A stretch of DNA of 64,000 nucleotides, taken from assembly GCA_963732005.1 (NCBI GenBank), contig CAVSXT010000003.1, forward strand, positions 1,302,001 to 1,366,000, given 5' to 3'. The position numbers and the translations under genes were made by a program. Source of the stretch: JASLEW01 sp963732005 (GTDB lineage: Bacteria; Acidobacteriota; Thermoanaerobaculia; Multivoradales; UBA5704). Shown here in pieces: positions 16,844 to 25,350 of the stretch; positions within the stretch are counted from its first letter, which is position 1; each line of letters starts with the position of its first letter. Below the pieces are notes generated by a model that had not been told where the DNA came from, did not search any database, and saw only the letters and a program-made list of their open reading frames with translations.

Positions 16844-17683
16844 TCAGGAGCGGGCGCGCTGCCAGAACAGGATCGCCGTCACCACGAAGCCGATGACCAC
16901 CACCGCGGTGCGCGCCTTTTCCTTGCCGATGACCCTGGCGAGCCGGGCGCCGCCGTAGCCGCCGGCGATCGCGCCCGCCATCATCAGCAGCGCCACCGGC
17001 CAGACGACGGCGCCGCGCAGGATGAAGTAGGCGGCGGCGACACCGTTGATGCAGAAGCCGAAGAAGTTCTTGAGGCCGTTCATCGCGAAGATGTTGGTCA
17101 GGCCCAGGAACCCCAGCACCGCCAGCATCAGGATACCGATGGCGGCGCCGAAGTAGCCGCCATAGATCGAGATCGCGAACTGGAAGAGGACCGCGGCCGT
17201 CCAGCGCCGGCGGGACAGCCCGAGGCTGGGCGGGCCGTCGGCGGCGGGCGGTGGCGCGGCGCCGGGCGGGCCGCCGGTTGGCGCGAAGGCCGCGGCGAGC
17301 CGCTTCTCCCGACGCCGGGCCAGGAATCCCTGCCAGAGGAAGAGCAGCGTGGCGAACAGCACCAGCAGCGGCGCCAGGTTGGCGAAAGTCTTCTCCGGTG
17401 TCCGCAGCAGCAGCAGCGAGCCGATGCCGCCGCCGACGACGCTGGGAATCAGCAGCGTCTTCAGCCACTCCTTGTGGGTGGCGACCTCCTGCCCATAGCC
17501 GGCCATGCTGGCCGCCGCGCCCGGCAGCAGGGCCACGGTGGAGGTGGCGTTGGCGATGATCGCCGGCTCGCCCAGGAACATCAGGGTGGGGAAGGTGATG
17601 ATGGTGCCGCCGCCGGCCAGGGCGTTCATCAACCCGCCCGCGGCCGCGGCCGCCAGCATGATGGCGCCGTCGCCGGAATGCAT
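16844..17683 (-). CDS. sulfite exporter TauE/SafE-family permease
   Basis: A 279-residue membrane protein with two related halves of about four helices each. Family signatures are GLMNALAGGGTIITFPTLMF near the N-terminus and FGAAIGILMLAVLGFLG with MNGLKNFFGFCINGV in the second half. A hydrophilic loop of about 40 residues joins the halves. The family exports small anions such as sulfite, sulfoacetate or organic acids. ATG 17683 is chosen for the strong GGAGGAGG site just upstream; an ATG 63 bases earlier lacks one. Confidence 0.85.
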   Translation of the reverse strand: MHSGDGAIMLAAAAAGGLMNALAGGGTIITFPTLMFLGEPAIIANATSTVALLPGAAASMAGYGQEVATHKEWLKTLLIPSVVGGGIGSLLLLRTPEKTFANLAPLLVLFATLLFLWQGFLARRREKRLAAAFAPTGGPPGAAPPPAADGPPSLGLSRRRWTAAVLFQFAISIYGGYFGAAIGILMLAVLGFLGLTNIFAMNGLKNFFGFCINGVAAAYFILRGAVVWPVALLMMAGAIAGGYGGARLARVIGKEKARTAVVVIGFVVTAILFWQRARS

Positions 17684-17789
17684 CGCACCTCCTCCGCCGA
17701 TCCGGGGCTCGGCGTCCCGGAGACAATCGGGTTTCGGCGGGTGCATCGTAGCTTACCCGCAGCGGTTCCGCGCGCGCGGGGCCAGTGGG

Positions 17790-20700
17790 TCAGCGGAAGT
17801 CGTGGCTCGGCACGGCCAGCATCTCCTCGAGCGCCCAGAACCGCTCCCCGCGCACCGAGACGCTGCCGTCGCGCTTCTGCAGCACCCCCTCGACGACCAG
17901 CCCCGGCGAGCCGGCGATCAGTTGGCGGTGCCGCTGCAGGAGGTCGGGGGAGACGATCGCCTGCGACATGCCGGTCTCGTCCTCCAGGGTGAGGAAGAGG
18001 AGGCCCTTGGCGGTGCCCGGGCGCTGGCGGACGATCACCGCGCCGGCGGTGCGGACGAGGTCGCCATTGCGGTAATGGACGAGGTCGGCGGCGGTGACGA
18101 TGCCGCGCCGGCGCAGCTGCTCCCGGCGGAAGGCGAGCGGATGGGGGCCGAGCGTCAGCTGGGTGCCGCCGTAGTCGGCCTGGGTCTCCTCGGCCGCGGT
18201 CATCTCCGGCAGCGGCGACGGCTCCGGTTCGGACAGCTCCGCGAGCAGGGGGCCGGCCGGGCGGACGAGACGCGCCGCCTGCCAGAGCGCTCCCCGGCGG
18301 CTGAGGCCGAAGCCGGACAGGGCGCCGATGCTGGCCAGGGTCTCGAGCTCGCCGGCCTGCAGGGCGCAGCGGCTGGTGAAATCGGCGAGGTCGGCGAAAG
18401 GCGCGCGCGCCTGCTCCTGCTCGATGACCAGGCCGGAGCGGGAGCGCAGGCCGCGCACATAGCGCAGCCCCAGGCGGATGGCCCCCGACGCCTGCGGGGG
18501 GTGCGGGGACTGCTGAGAGCGCGGGGAGGATCGCCCCTCCCAGCGGCACCTCCAGCCCGACTCCTGGACGTCGATCGGGTGGATCTCGACGCCGTGCCGC
18601 TGGGCGTCGCGGACCAGGGTTGCGGGGTGGTAGAAGCCCATCGGCCAGGCGTTGAGGATGCCGAGGTAGAAGGCGGTCGGATGGTGGGCCTTGAGGTAGG
18701 CGCTGGCGTAGGCGATGAGGGCGAAGCTGGCGGCGTGGGACTCCGGGAAGCCGTAGAGAGCGAACGAGGTGATGCCCTGGACGATGGTTTCCTGCGCCTC
18801 GCCGGTGATGCCGTGCGCCTCCATGCCGGAGCGCAGCCGGGCCTCGATCGCCCGCATCCGCTCGACCGAGCGCTTGAAGCCCATCGCCCGCCGCAGCTCC
18901 TCCGCCTCGCCGCCGGTGAAGCCGGCCGCCACCATGGCGATGCGCAGCAGCTGCTCCTGGAAGATCGGCACGCCGAGGGTGCGCGCGAGGATCGGCTCGA
19001 GGCTGGCATGGGGGTAGGTCACCGGCTGCCGGCCGGCGCGCCGCTCGAAGTAGGGATTGGTCATGTTGCCCGCGATCGGCCCCGGGCGGATGATCGCCAC
19101 CTGGATCACCAGGTCGTAGAAGTGATGGGGATTGTTGCGGGGCAGGCTGGCCATCTGCGCCCGGCTCTCCACCTGGAAGACGCCCACCGTGTCGGCCTCG
19201 CGCAGCATCTTGTAGACCGCCGGATCGTCCGCGGGGAGGTGGGCGAGGTCGAGCCGGATCCCTTCGCGGAGGTGGATGGTGGGTACCATCTCCTCGATGG
19301 CGTTGAGCATGCCCAGCCCCAGCAGGTCGACCTTGATGATGCCGAGGTCGGCGCAGTCGTCCTTGTCCCACTGCACCACCACGCGCCCCGGCATGGCCGC
19401 CGGTTCGAGCGGCACGATCTCGTCGAGCCGCCCGGCGGCGAGGACCATGCCGCCGGAGTGCTGGCCGAGATGGCGGGGCAGGTCGTGGATGCGGTGCCAG
19501 AGATCGGCGAAGCGTCGCATGCGCGGCTCTTCGGGATCGAAGCCGGCGGCGCTCAGCTCGGCCGCGAAGGATTTCGGGTCGCCGCGGGCGAGGTCGTAGG
19601 TCCAGCTGCCGAGCTGGCGGGCGAGCTTGTCGGTCTGGTCGGCGGAGTAGCCGAACGCCTTGGCCACCTCGCGGGTGGCCGAGCGGTCGCGGTAGGTGAT
19701 GACGTTGGCGGTCATCGCCGCGCCATGGGGGCCATAGCGCTGGTAGACGTGCTGGATGACCCGCTCGCGCTGGTCGCCCGACGGCAGGTCGAGGTCGATG
19801 TCCGGCCACTCGCCGCGCTCTTCCGAGAGGAAGCGCTCGAACAGCAGCTCCATCCGCACCGGGTCGACGGCGGTGATCGACAGCGCGTAGCAGACGGCGC
19901 TGTTGGCCGCCGAGCCGCGCCCCTGCGCCATGATGCCGTTTTCGAGGCAGAAGCGGACGATGTCCCAGACGATTAGGAAGTAGCCTGCCAGGTCGAGCTT
20001 CTCGATCAGGTCCAGCTCCTTCTGGATCTGGGCCTGCGCCTTGCCCGACAGCGGCCGGAAGCGGGCCCGGGCTCCGTTCCAGGTGACGTGGCGCAGGTAG
20101 GACGATGGGGTTTCCCCCGCCGGCAGCGGATAGGCCGGGAACCGGTACCCGAGGTCGGCCATGGTGAAATCCAGCCGTCCCGCCAGCTCCCCGGTCGCCG
20201 TTACCGCCTCGGGCAGGTCGGCGAACAGCAGCCCCATTTCCGCCGCCCCCTTCAGGTGCCGTTCCCGGTGGCATTCCAGCAGCCGGCCCGCCGCGTCGAG
20301 CGTGGTATGGCACCGGATGGCGGTCAGCACGTCCTGGAGCGCCTTGTCGCCCGCCCGCGCATACCGCACCCCGTTGCTGGCCACCAGCGGCAGCCCCATC
20401 CCTCGGGCGATGTCGACGAGCGCCCGGTTGCGGTGCTCCTCCTCCCGGATCCGATGCCGTTGCAGCTCCACGTGCAGCCGCCCCGGGAAGATCCCCGCCA
20501 GCCGGCCGGTCAGCTTCCGCGCTGCCTCCAATCCACCCACCCGCAGCGCCCGTGCGAGAGGCCCTTCGGCGCCCCCGGTCAAGCAATGCAATCCGGCCGA
20601 GTGTTCGGCGATCAGCTCCCAGGAAACCCGGGCCTCCCCCTTGGCCCGCCCCAGGGCCGCCGCCGACAGCAGCCGGCAAAGGTTCCGGTACCCGGTCCGG

Positions 20701-21392
20701 TTTTCGACCAGCAAGGTGACCCGGGGAGCGAGGTCGTCGCTCCCCGAGTCATCCTCGCCAAGAAAAGCCCCCGACCCCGGCGAGGAGGACCCGGCTGTTG
20801 CCGGAGGGGTGCCCGCGGTCGCGCGGGAACGGGATGCCCTTCCTGAGTGGGCCGAAAAAGCCGGGGGTGCCGAGGAAGCCGCCTCCAGCCGCGGTCCGGT
20901 GTTTGCGCCGCGTCGCCCCTGCGACCCTCGCCGCCCTCCGGCGGTCCCGGTGTCTCGTCCCCGGGCGGGCTGCGTGGGGTCCGCCGCGCTGACCAGCGGC
21001 ACCGATAGCCGGGAGAGTGGCGCCGGTACCAGTCCCAGGGGTCCCCGCTTGCCAGCCCGCTGCAACAGCTCCCGCAGCCCGCGGGTACCCTCCCCCCAGG
21101 CAAAGTAAGCCTCCGGCGAGAGCACCACCTCCGCCCCGACCAGAGCCCGGACCCCCGCCTGCTGAGCCGCCTTGTAGAACCGGGGGGCTCCATAAACCCC
21201 GTTCACGTCCACCAGGGCCACCGCCCCCAGCTCCACCTCCGCCGCTCGTGCCATCAGGTCTTCGGGCAGGGAGGATCCCCGAAGGAACGAGAAGGCCGAG
21301 GCCCCATGCAACTCCACATAGGGGGCCGGTTTACGGCGCCGGCTGCGGCCAGGTCGAGCTGTCGATCCTTCGATACGACCTGGGCCAGCCAC
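17790..21392 (-). CDS. dnaE2: error-prone DNA polymerase DnaE2
   Basis: A 1200-residue C-family polymerase of the SOS-mutagenesis type. The PHP domain opens with YVELHGASAFSFLRGSS, typical of DnaE2. Polymerase-core segments include GRGSAANSAVCYAL, the acidic PDIDLDLPSGDQR and HLGQHSGGMVLA; the C-terminal OB-fold ends in the DnaE2-type SHDFR. A Ser/Pro/Gly-rich segment of about 70 residues near residue 150 explains the extra length. GTG 21392 has GAGGAGGT seven bases upstream; longer starts at ATG 21470 and TTG 21557 are possible. DnaE2 usually works with ImuA/ImuB, which are not adjacent here. No convincing LexA box was found upstream. Confidence 0.92.
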   Translation of the reverse strand: MAGPGRIEGSTARPGRSRRRKPAPYVELHGASAFSFLRGSSLPEDLMARAAEVELGAVALVDVNGVYGAPRFYKAAQQAGVRALVGAEVVLSPEAYFAWGEGTRGLRELLQRAGKRGPLGLVPAPLSRLSVPLVSAADPTQPARGRDTGTAGGRRGSQGRRGANTGPRLEAASSAPPAFSAHSGRASRSRATAGTPPATAGSSSPGSGAFLGEDDSGSDDLAPRVTLLVENRTGYRNLCRLLSAAALGRAKGEARVSWELIAEHSAGLHCLTGGAEGPLARALRVGGLEAARKLTGRLAGIFPGRLHVELQRHRIREEEHRNRALVDIARGMGLPLVASNGVRYARAGDKALQDVLTAIRCHTTLDAAGRLLECHRERHLKGAAEMGLLFADLPEAVTATGELAGRLDFTMADLGYRFPAYPLPAGETPSSYLRHVTWNGARARFRPLSGKAQAQIQKELDLIEKLDLAGYFLIVWDIVRFCLENGIMAQGRGSAANSAVCYALSITAVDPVRMELLFERFLSEERGEWPDIDLDLPSGDQRERVIQHVYQRYGPHGAAMTANVITYRDRSATREVAKAFGYSADQTDKLARQLGSWTYDLARGDPKSFAAELSAAGFDPEEPRMRRFADLWHRIHDLPRHLGQHSGGMVLAAGRLDEIVPLEPAAMPGRVVVQWDKDDCADLGIIKVDLLGLGMLNAIEEMVPTIHLREGIRLDLAHLPADDPAVYKMLREADTVGVFQVESRAQMASLPRNNPHHFYDLVIQVAIIRPGPIAGNMTNPYFERRAGRQPVTYPHASLEPILARTLGVPIFQEQLLRIAMVAAGFTGGEAEELRRAMGFKRSVERMRAIEARLRSGMEAHGITGEAQETIVQGITSFALYGFPESHAASFALIAYASAYLKAHHPTAFYLGILNAWPMGFYHPATLVRDAQRHGVEIHPIDVQESGWRCRWEGRSSPRSQQSPHPPQASGAIRLGLRYVRGLRSRSGLVIEQEQARAPFADLADFTSRCALQAGELETLASIGALSGFGLSRRGALWQAARLVRPAGPLLAELSEPEPSPLPEMTAAEETQADYGGTQLTLGPHPLAFRREQLRRRGIVTAADLVHYRNGDLVRTAGAVIVRQRPGTAKGLLFLTLEDETGMSQAIVSPDLLQRHRQLIAGSPGLVVEGVLQKRDGSVSVRGERFWALEEMLAVPSHDFR

Positions 21393-21753
21393 GTCCTTGA
21401 CCTCCTCGCCCCGACCGCCTCCACCGCTCTCGGTGTTACCGGTCAGCCCACCGCAGAGTCGGTAAGGCATCAGCTTAGGCGGTACTTGGGCGTAAGTCAA
21501 GGCGTGACTTGAAGTCGCAGATCCGCCTGCGTCCTTCCCAAGATGACACGCTGTCAAACTCGACCCTCCGCGAATTTCCGTTCAAGGCGGAACTCATTTT
21601 TTTCGCATCACCTTTGTGCTACCCCGAAGGGGGGCACGAGGGGGGCACGAGGGGGGCGGACGCGCCCTCTAATTTTCACGCCATCACTTATTCACTGAGC
21701 ATTTTCGTACAAGTCGTCGTCGATAACTCGAAATTATCGCAGTGGGAGCCACA
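21393..21753. other. 361-base gap between dnaE2 and the island gene nspC-like
   Basis: This divergent intergenic stretch marks the change from GC-rich chromosome to the lower-GC island. It contains a 6-bp inverted repeat, AAGTCA/TGACTT (21494-21510), a short hairpin TTCCG/CGGAA followed by T7 (21576-21603), G-rich direct repeats of GGGGGGCACGA (21629-21650), and the 17-bp motif described separately. No gene of credible composition was seen. Confidence 0.6.
21722..21738 (+). promoter_or_regulatory. 17-bp motif shared with the STAND ATPase gene, upstream of the decarboxylase
   Basis: GATAACTCGAAATTATC lies 15 bases before ATG 21754. Its ends, GATAA and TTATC, are an inverted repeat around a 7-base core. 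The same 17 bases occur in the same orientation relative to the gene before the ATG at 27831 (minus strand). It is a candidate operator or promoter element that co-regulates both units. Confidence 0.65.
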
Positions 21754-22950
21754 ATGGATAGGGAATTGGGTACGCGCCGCCTCCTGCAATTTGACCCTCA
21801 TCAAGTCACGACTCCTGCATTTGTCTACGATACTCGCGTCCTCCGCCGCAATGCAACCAAGCTACGCCAAATCGATGACACAAAAACTTGCACTTTTTTG
21901 TTCCCTTTGAAGGCCGCCTCTGTCTATGGACTTGCGTCATTCCTCCGCACGGAGCTCGATGGCCTAGCAGCGAGTTCGCTATTTGAAGCTCGCTTTGCGC
22001 GAGATTTCGCAGGAATAGTGGATGATCCCAAGTTGCTCCATCTGACCAGTCCAGGGCTTTGCAAGTCCGAGATCGCCGAGATATCATGCCTATGCAATGC
22101 GATTTCCTTCAACTCCCTCTCACAGTTCAATCGGTTAACACCCTTCTGTCACCCGCGCTGCTCTTTAGGACTAAGACTAAACCCAGGCCTATCCGCCGTT
22201 CGTGATCCACGATGCGATCCTTGCAGGCCACACTCTAAGCTCGGAGTGCCACTTTACAGCTTGCGTCAGGAGCTAGACGCAAATCCAGACATGCTCACTC
22301 GAATAAAGGGGCTCCACTTTCACACCAACTGTGAGGCTGACGACTACTCATATCTCTCTCGCACTGTCCAGCTGATCGCTGACGTCATTCCGGACTTGCT
22401 CGAGCGCGTGCAATGGACCAATCTCGGAGGTGGCTATCGTCTGCCTAGCGCCATGATGAAATTACATTTCAATCACGCAGTTTCCATAATCAGCCGGCTT
22501 TCACCTGGCCAAGTGATCTTTGAGCCCGGTGACGCGATTGCCAGTTCGGCTGGCTTTATGGTGGCAAGTGTCGTTGATCTATTCCAGAGCGGCACGAGTC
22601 AGGTTGCGATTCTCGACACAACCGTAAACCATATGCCCGAGGTATTCGAGTACGGCGAACGGCCTATTGCTTGCGGCGAGTGCGCAAATGGAGCCTTTAC
22701 CTATATTCTCGCCGGATGTACATGCCTACCGGGAGACGTCTTCGGGAGCTATAGATTTGCTACCGCTCTGGCTCATGAAGACAAGATAGTCTTCTCCAAC
22801 ATGGGCACCTATACCCTTGTTAAGGCTCATATGTTCAACGGAGTAAATCTACCAACAGTCTACAAACTCAGCGACGACGGCATAGAGTGCGATTGCGAAT
22901 ATTCTTACAGCGACTATCTTAAACGCTCTGGCTGTTTGATCAGGACTTAG
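21754..22950 (+). CDS. PLP-dependent decarboxylase, carboxynorspermidine decarboxylase (NspC)-like
   Basis: A 398-residue fold-III PLP decarboxylase. It opens with TTPAFVYDTRVLRRN; the PLP lysine is in FLFPLKAASV. GLRLNPGLS with CRPHSKLGVPL, GLHFHTNCE, TNLGGGYRLP, FEPGDAIASSAGFMVASVVD, LDTTVNHMPEV and CTCLPGDVFGSYRF follow the order seen in carboxynorspermidine decarboxylases. That enzyme makes norspermidine, but the pairing with an ATP-grasp ligase suggests a different amino-acid substrate here. GGAG lies before ATG 21754. Codon use is visibly less GC-rich than in the neighbouring chromosome, a sign of transfer. The next gene starts eight bases after its stop. Confidence 0.85.
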   Translation: MDRELGTRRLLQFDPHQVTTPAFVYDTRVLRRNATKLRQIDDTKTCTFLFPLKAASVYGLASFLRTELDGLAASSLFEARFARDFAGIVDDPKLLHLTSPGLCKSEIAEISCLCNAISFNSLSQFNRLTPFCHPRCSLGLRLNPGLSAVRDPRCDPCRPHSKLGVPLYSLRQELDANPDMLTRIKGLHFHTNCEADDYSYLSRTVQLIADVIPDLLERVQWTNLGGGYRLPSAMMKLHFNHAVSIISRLSPGQVIFEPGDAIASSAGFMVASVVDLFQSGTSQVAILDTTVNHMPEVFEYGERPIACGECANGAFTYILAGCTCLPGDVFGSYRFATALAHEDKIVFSNMGTYTLVKAHMFNGVNLPTVYKLSDDGIECDCEYSYSDYLKRSGCLIRT

Positions 22951-23783
22951 GTAGAAACGTGCGCCTCGGTCTCCTCTTTGAAATTCGTCCTGGCCATGCC
23001 TCGGAGCAACCTCCTTACGATCTTTTCGCTGAATTTGAGACAGCAGAAACGATACAAGCTATTGTGTTGGCGTTGGAACAACTCGGCCATACGGTTGCCT
23101 TAATTGACTCGCAGAAGTCGCCGCTGGAGTCATTGCTGCGCCTGAAACCAACTCTCGACCTCGTGGTCAACTGCTCAGTAGGTTTCGGAAGTAGAACGAG
23201 AGAGCTGCTGCCCGCAGCAATTTGCGAGATACTTGCGATACCATACACTGGCTCCGACGCAATGTCGCAGGCCATTGCTGCAAATAAAAACCTAGCCAAG
23301 TTGGTAGCCAGGGCTGGAGGAGTACCGACTCCTTCTTGGGCCGTCGCAGGAAGTCTCGACGAGGTTTTCGGCGCCGACATCCACTCAGAGCGCGTGATCA
23401 TAAAGCCGCTCTTTGAGGGTTCGAGCATCGGCGTAACGGGGCCGATCGATATAGGCACCGATCGTGGTCGGCTTATGGAGGAATCAGAGCGCCTGCTTAA
23501 TATTTACCGACAACCTATTCTTGTTGAGGAATTCATAGCTGGCTTTGAAATCACTGTGCCGATTTTAGGCAACCCGCCCAGGCCCCTAACACCAGTGGGG
23601 CTATCGCTCCATGGCTCGCTTTCTCTCGGGGATCATATCTTCGACTCGTCAGCGAAGCAAGACCCCAAAGCCGCTGCCTGGCACGCGTCCTTGCCGTTCC
23701 CACCAGCACTTCTTGAACGCCTTTGCTCACTCGGACTCAAAGTCCACAAAGCGCTCGGGTGTCTCGATTTATCACGCAGCGAT

Positions 23784-23792
23784 TTTCGTGTG
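23784..23792. repeat. left copy of 9-bp target-site duplication
   Basis: TTTCGTGTG directly abuts the left end of the insertion element and is identical to 25164-25172 on the other side. Nine bases fits the 8-9 bp duplications made by IS256-family elements. Confidence 0.95.
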
Positions 23793-23829
23793 GAGGTTCC
23801 GTCAAGAGGTGTGTAAACGCATCAGGCGG
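23793..23829 (+). repeat. left terminal inverted repeat of the IS256-family element
   Basis: Begins GAGGTTCCGTCAAGAGGTGTG. The inner part overlaps the transposase stop codon and its last codons. It pairs with 25127-25163 read in reverse, with eight mismatches in 37. Confidence 0.9.
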
Positions 23830-25060
23830 CGGCCTCCTCGCGGCGCGCTCGTACTCCATCGATGTACTGCACTCCTGCGAAGACTTCCTTCAACAGAACG
23901 GGTGAGTTGAGTCGGCGGAAGCGCCGCTCGGCAACGAGCAGCAACTTCCAGAGTACGGCCGTCGCGTGCTCGACTTTCTTGTACCGCCTGGCGGCGTCGG
24001 TGCGGAGCCGCAGGCCGCAGAACGGCGACTCGACGATGTTGGTGGTCCGCAGGTGGCGCCAGTGCGGCTCTGGGAACTGGTAGAAGGTGACCATGCGATC
24101 CCAGTCATGGTCGAGTAGCTCAGCTGCCGCCTGCTGGCCGCGCGTGCGGCACCAGCGCGCGAACCGCTGCTTGGCCGCCTCAGCTTCGCCGCGCGTTGCC
24201 GCGTAGGGGATCGTGCACAGCAGCGGCTTGGCCTCTTCATGGAGTCGCTGCGGGACCTTGTCGAGCACGTTGACGATTCGGTGGTTCCAGCACCGCTGCT
24301 CCGAAGCTTCCGGGTAGACGTTGCGGAGCGCCCCCCAGATGCCCAGGTGACCGTCCGCGACCGCCAGGCGCGGGCAGACCAGGCCGCGAGCCTTCAGATC
24401 GCGCAGCATCGCCGACCAGCTCTCGGTGGACTCGCGCTGACCGGGCATCACCGCGAGCACGACCTTGCGTCCATCCGACAGCCCGCCGATGGCGACGAGC
24501 ACCGCGGCCTTGTCCTTCTCGAGCCCTGCTTTCACGTAGAGGCCGTCCACCCACAGGTAGGTGAGCTCAAGACCGTCGAGCCGCCGGCGCCGCCACTCGT
24601 CGTACTCCACCTGCCAATTCGCCTTCAGCCGCGCCACGGTCGAGGCCGACAGCGGCGCTTCCTCCCCGAGCAGGCCGCGTAGCGCCAGGTCAAAGTCCCC
24701 CTCGGCCAACCCGTGCAGGTAGAGCTCCGGGATCAGCCCGTCGACCTCGCGCGTCCGCTTGGCGAACAGCGGCAGTACCCGGCTCTCGAACCGCTCCTCG
24801 AGATCCCGCACCCGCGGCCGGCGCACCGTGATCGTGCCGCTGCTCAACGTCAGTCGCCGCGGCTTGCCGTGGCCATTGCGGTAGCCGGCGTCCGCGTTCA
24901 CCGTCGCTCTCCTCGCCGACTTTGCACGCCCGAGCAGCTCCGTAACTTCCTCTTCCAGCAGAGCTTGCACGAAGTCCTGCACTTTCCCCCTCACCCAGCT
25001 CTCGAGCGACTCCCATGCCTCGCTTGACGTCGATCGCTTGTCGGTGATCTTCTCGACCAC
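23822..25060 (-). CDS. IS256-family transposase
   Basis: A 412-residue Mutator-like DDE transposase. The DDE residues lie in LWVDGLYVK, LAVADGHLGIWGAL and TTNIVESPFCGLR. The N-terminus has the helical segment VQDFVQALLEEEVTELLGRA and the YRNGHGKPRRLTLSSG strand typical of the family, and RRPRVRDLEERFESRVL. GTG 25060 is chosen because GAGGGAGGA lies eight bases upstream and because longer starts fall outside the inverted repeat. The stop lies inside the left inverted repeat. It appears full length and able to act. Confidence 0.93.
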   Translation of the reverse strand: MVEKITDKRSTSSEAWESLESWVRGKVQDFVQALLEEEVTELLGRAKSARRATVNADAGYRNGHGKPRRLTLSSGTITVRRPRVRDLEERFESRVLPLFAKRTREVDGLIPELYLHGLAEGDFDLALRGLLGEEAPLSASTVARLKANWQVEYDEWRRRRLDGLELTYLWVDGLYVKAGLEKDKAAVLVAIGGLSDGRKVVLAVMPGQRESTESWSAMLRDLKARGLVCPRLAVADGHLGIWGALRNVYPEASEQRCWNHRIVNVLDKVPQRLHEEAKPLLCTIPYAATRGEAEAAKQRFARWCRTRGQQAAAELLDHDWDRMVTFYQFPEPHWRHLRTTNIVESPFCGLRLRTDAARRYKKVEHATAVLWKLLLVAERRFRRLNSPVLLKEVFAGVQYIDGVRARREEAAA

Positions 25061-25126
25061 GGCGGTGTTCCTCCCTCGTTCTCGGGCCTGCCAGCCCGGG
25101 TTTTGGAACGTCAGAGGTAGGCTACA

Positions 25127-25163
25127 CCGCCTTCTGCATTTCCACACCTTCTGAGGGTACCTC
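25127..25163 (-). repeat. right terminal inverted repeat of the IS256-family element
   Basis: On the minus strand it begins GAGGTACCCTCAGAAGGTGTG. It mirrors the left repeat (29 of 37 matches) and ends exactly at the right 9-bp duplication. Confidence 0.9.
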
Positions 25164-25172
25164 TTTCGTGTG
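25164..25172. repeat. right copy of 9-bp target-site duplication
   Basis: TTTCGTGTG, identical to 23784-23792. The ligase reading frame resumes directly after it. Confidence 0.95.
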
Positions 25173-25350
25173 ACCCCAGAAGGCGAGCCGTTTTTCGTTG
25201 AGATAAATGCCACGCCACAGCTATCGCCTTACGGTAGCAGCTTTTCGGCGTCCGCGATGGCAGAGGGCATGAGTTTTACGGACCTGATGGGCGCGCTGGT
25301 TGAGACTGCCCGACACAGACTTCACCTCGGGACACTCGAACACCGCTGAG

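Larger units (their letters stand above)
23793..25163. mobile_element. IS256-family insertion sequence, 1371 bp
   Basis: The element is bounded by 37-bp imperfect inverted repeats (29 of 37 positions match, both beginning GAGGT when read inward) and by a perfect 9-bp target duplication. It carries one transposase gene on the minus strand. Both repeats and the transposase are intact and the duplication is unmutated, so the insertion looks recent. It lands inside the ATP-grasp ligase gene. Its own composition is more GC-rich than the surrounding island. Confidence 0.95.
22959..25349 (+). pseudogene. D-Ala-D-Ala-ligase-like ATP-grasp enzyme, interrupted by an IS256-family element
   Basis: The 5' part (22959-23792) encodes an ATP-grasp ligase: MRLGLLFEIRP, an EFETAETIQAI segment, NKNLAKLVARAGGVPTPSW, the ATP-binding KPLFEGSSIGV and VEEFIAGFEITV, ending at SDFRV. 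The IS splits the gene there. After the right copy of the 9-bp duplication the frame resumes at 25173 with TPEGEPFFVEINATPQLSPY, the metal-binding end of the family, and stops at 25349. Joining 22959-23792 to 25173-25349 gives 336 residues with no other defect. As it stands the upstream fragment ends after eight foreign codons. Such ligases form amide bonds between amino acids using ATP; lacking the N-terminal GGxSxEHE of true Ddl, this one is more likely a secondary-metabolite ligase. Confidence 0.93.

Noticed and set aside
21580..21593. GTTC-N6-GAAC as a LexA box for dnaE2
   Set aside because: Spacing fits no established LexA class, and it is nearly 200 bases from the chosen start; could be chance.
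21576..21603. Short hairpin plus T7 as a rho-independent terminator
   Set aside because: Only five base pairs, and no plus-strand gene lies upstream to be terminated.
21509..21910. Plus-strand frame crossing into the decarboxylase gene
   Set aside because: Overlaps the well-supported decarboxylase in another frame and has no ribosome-binding site or family match.
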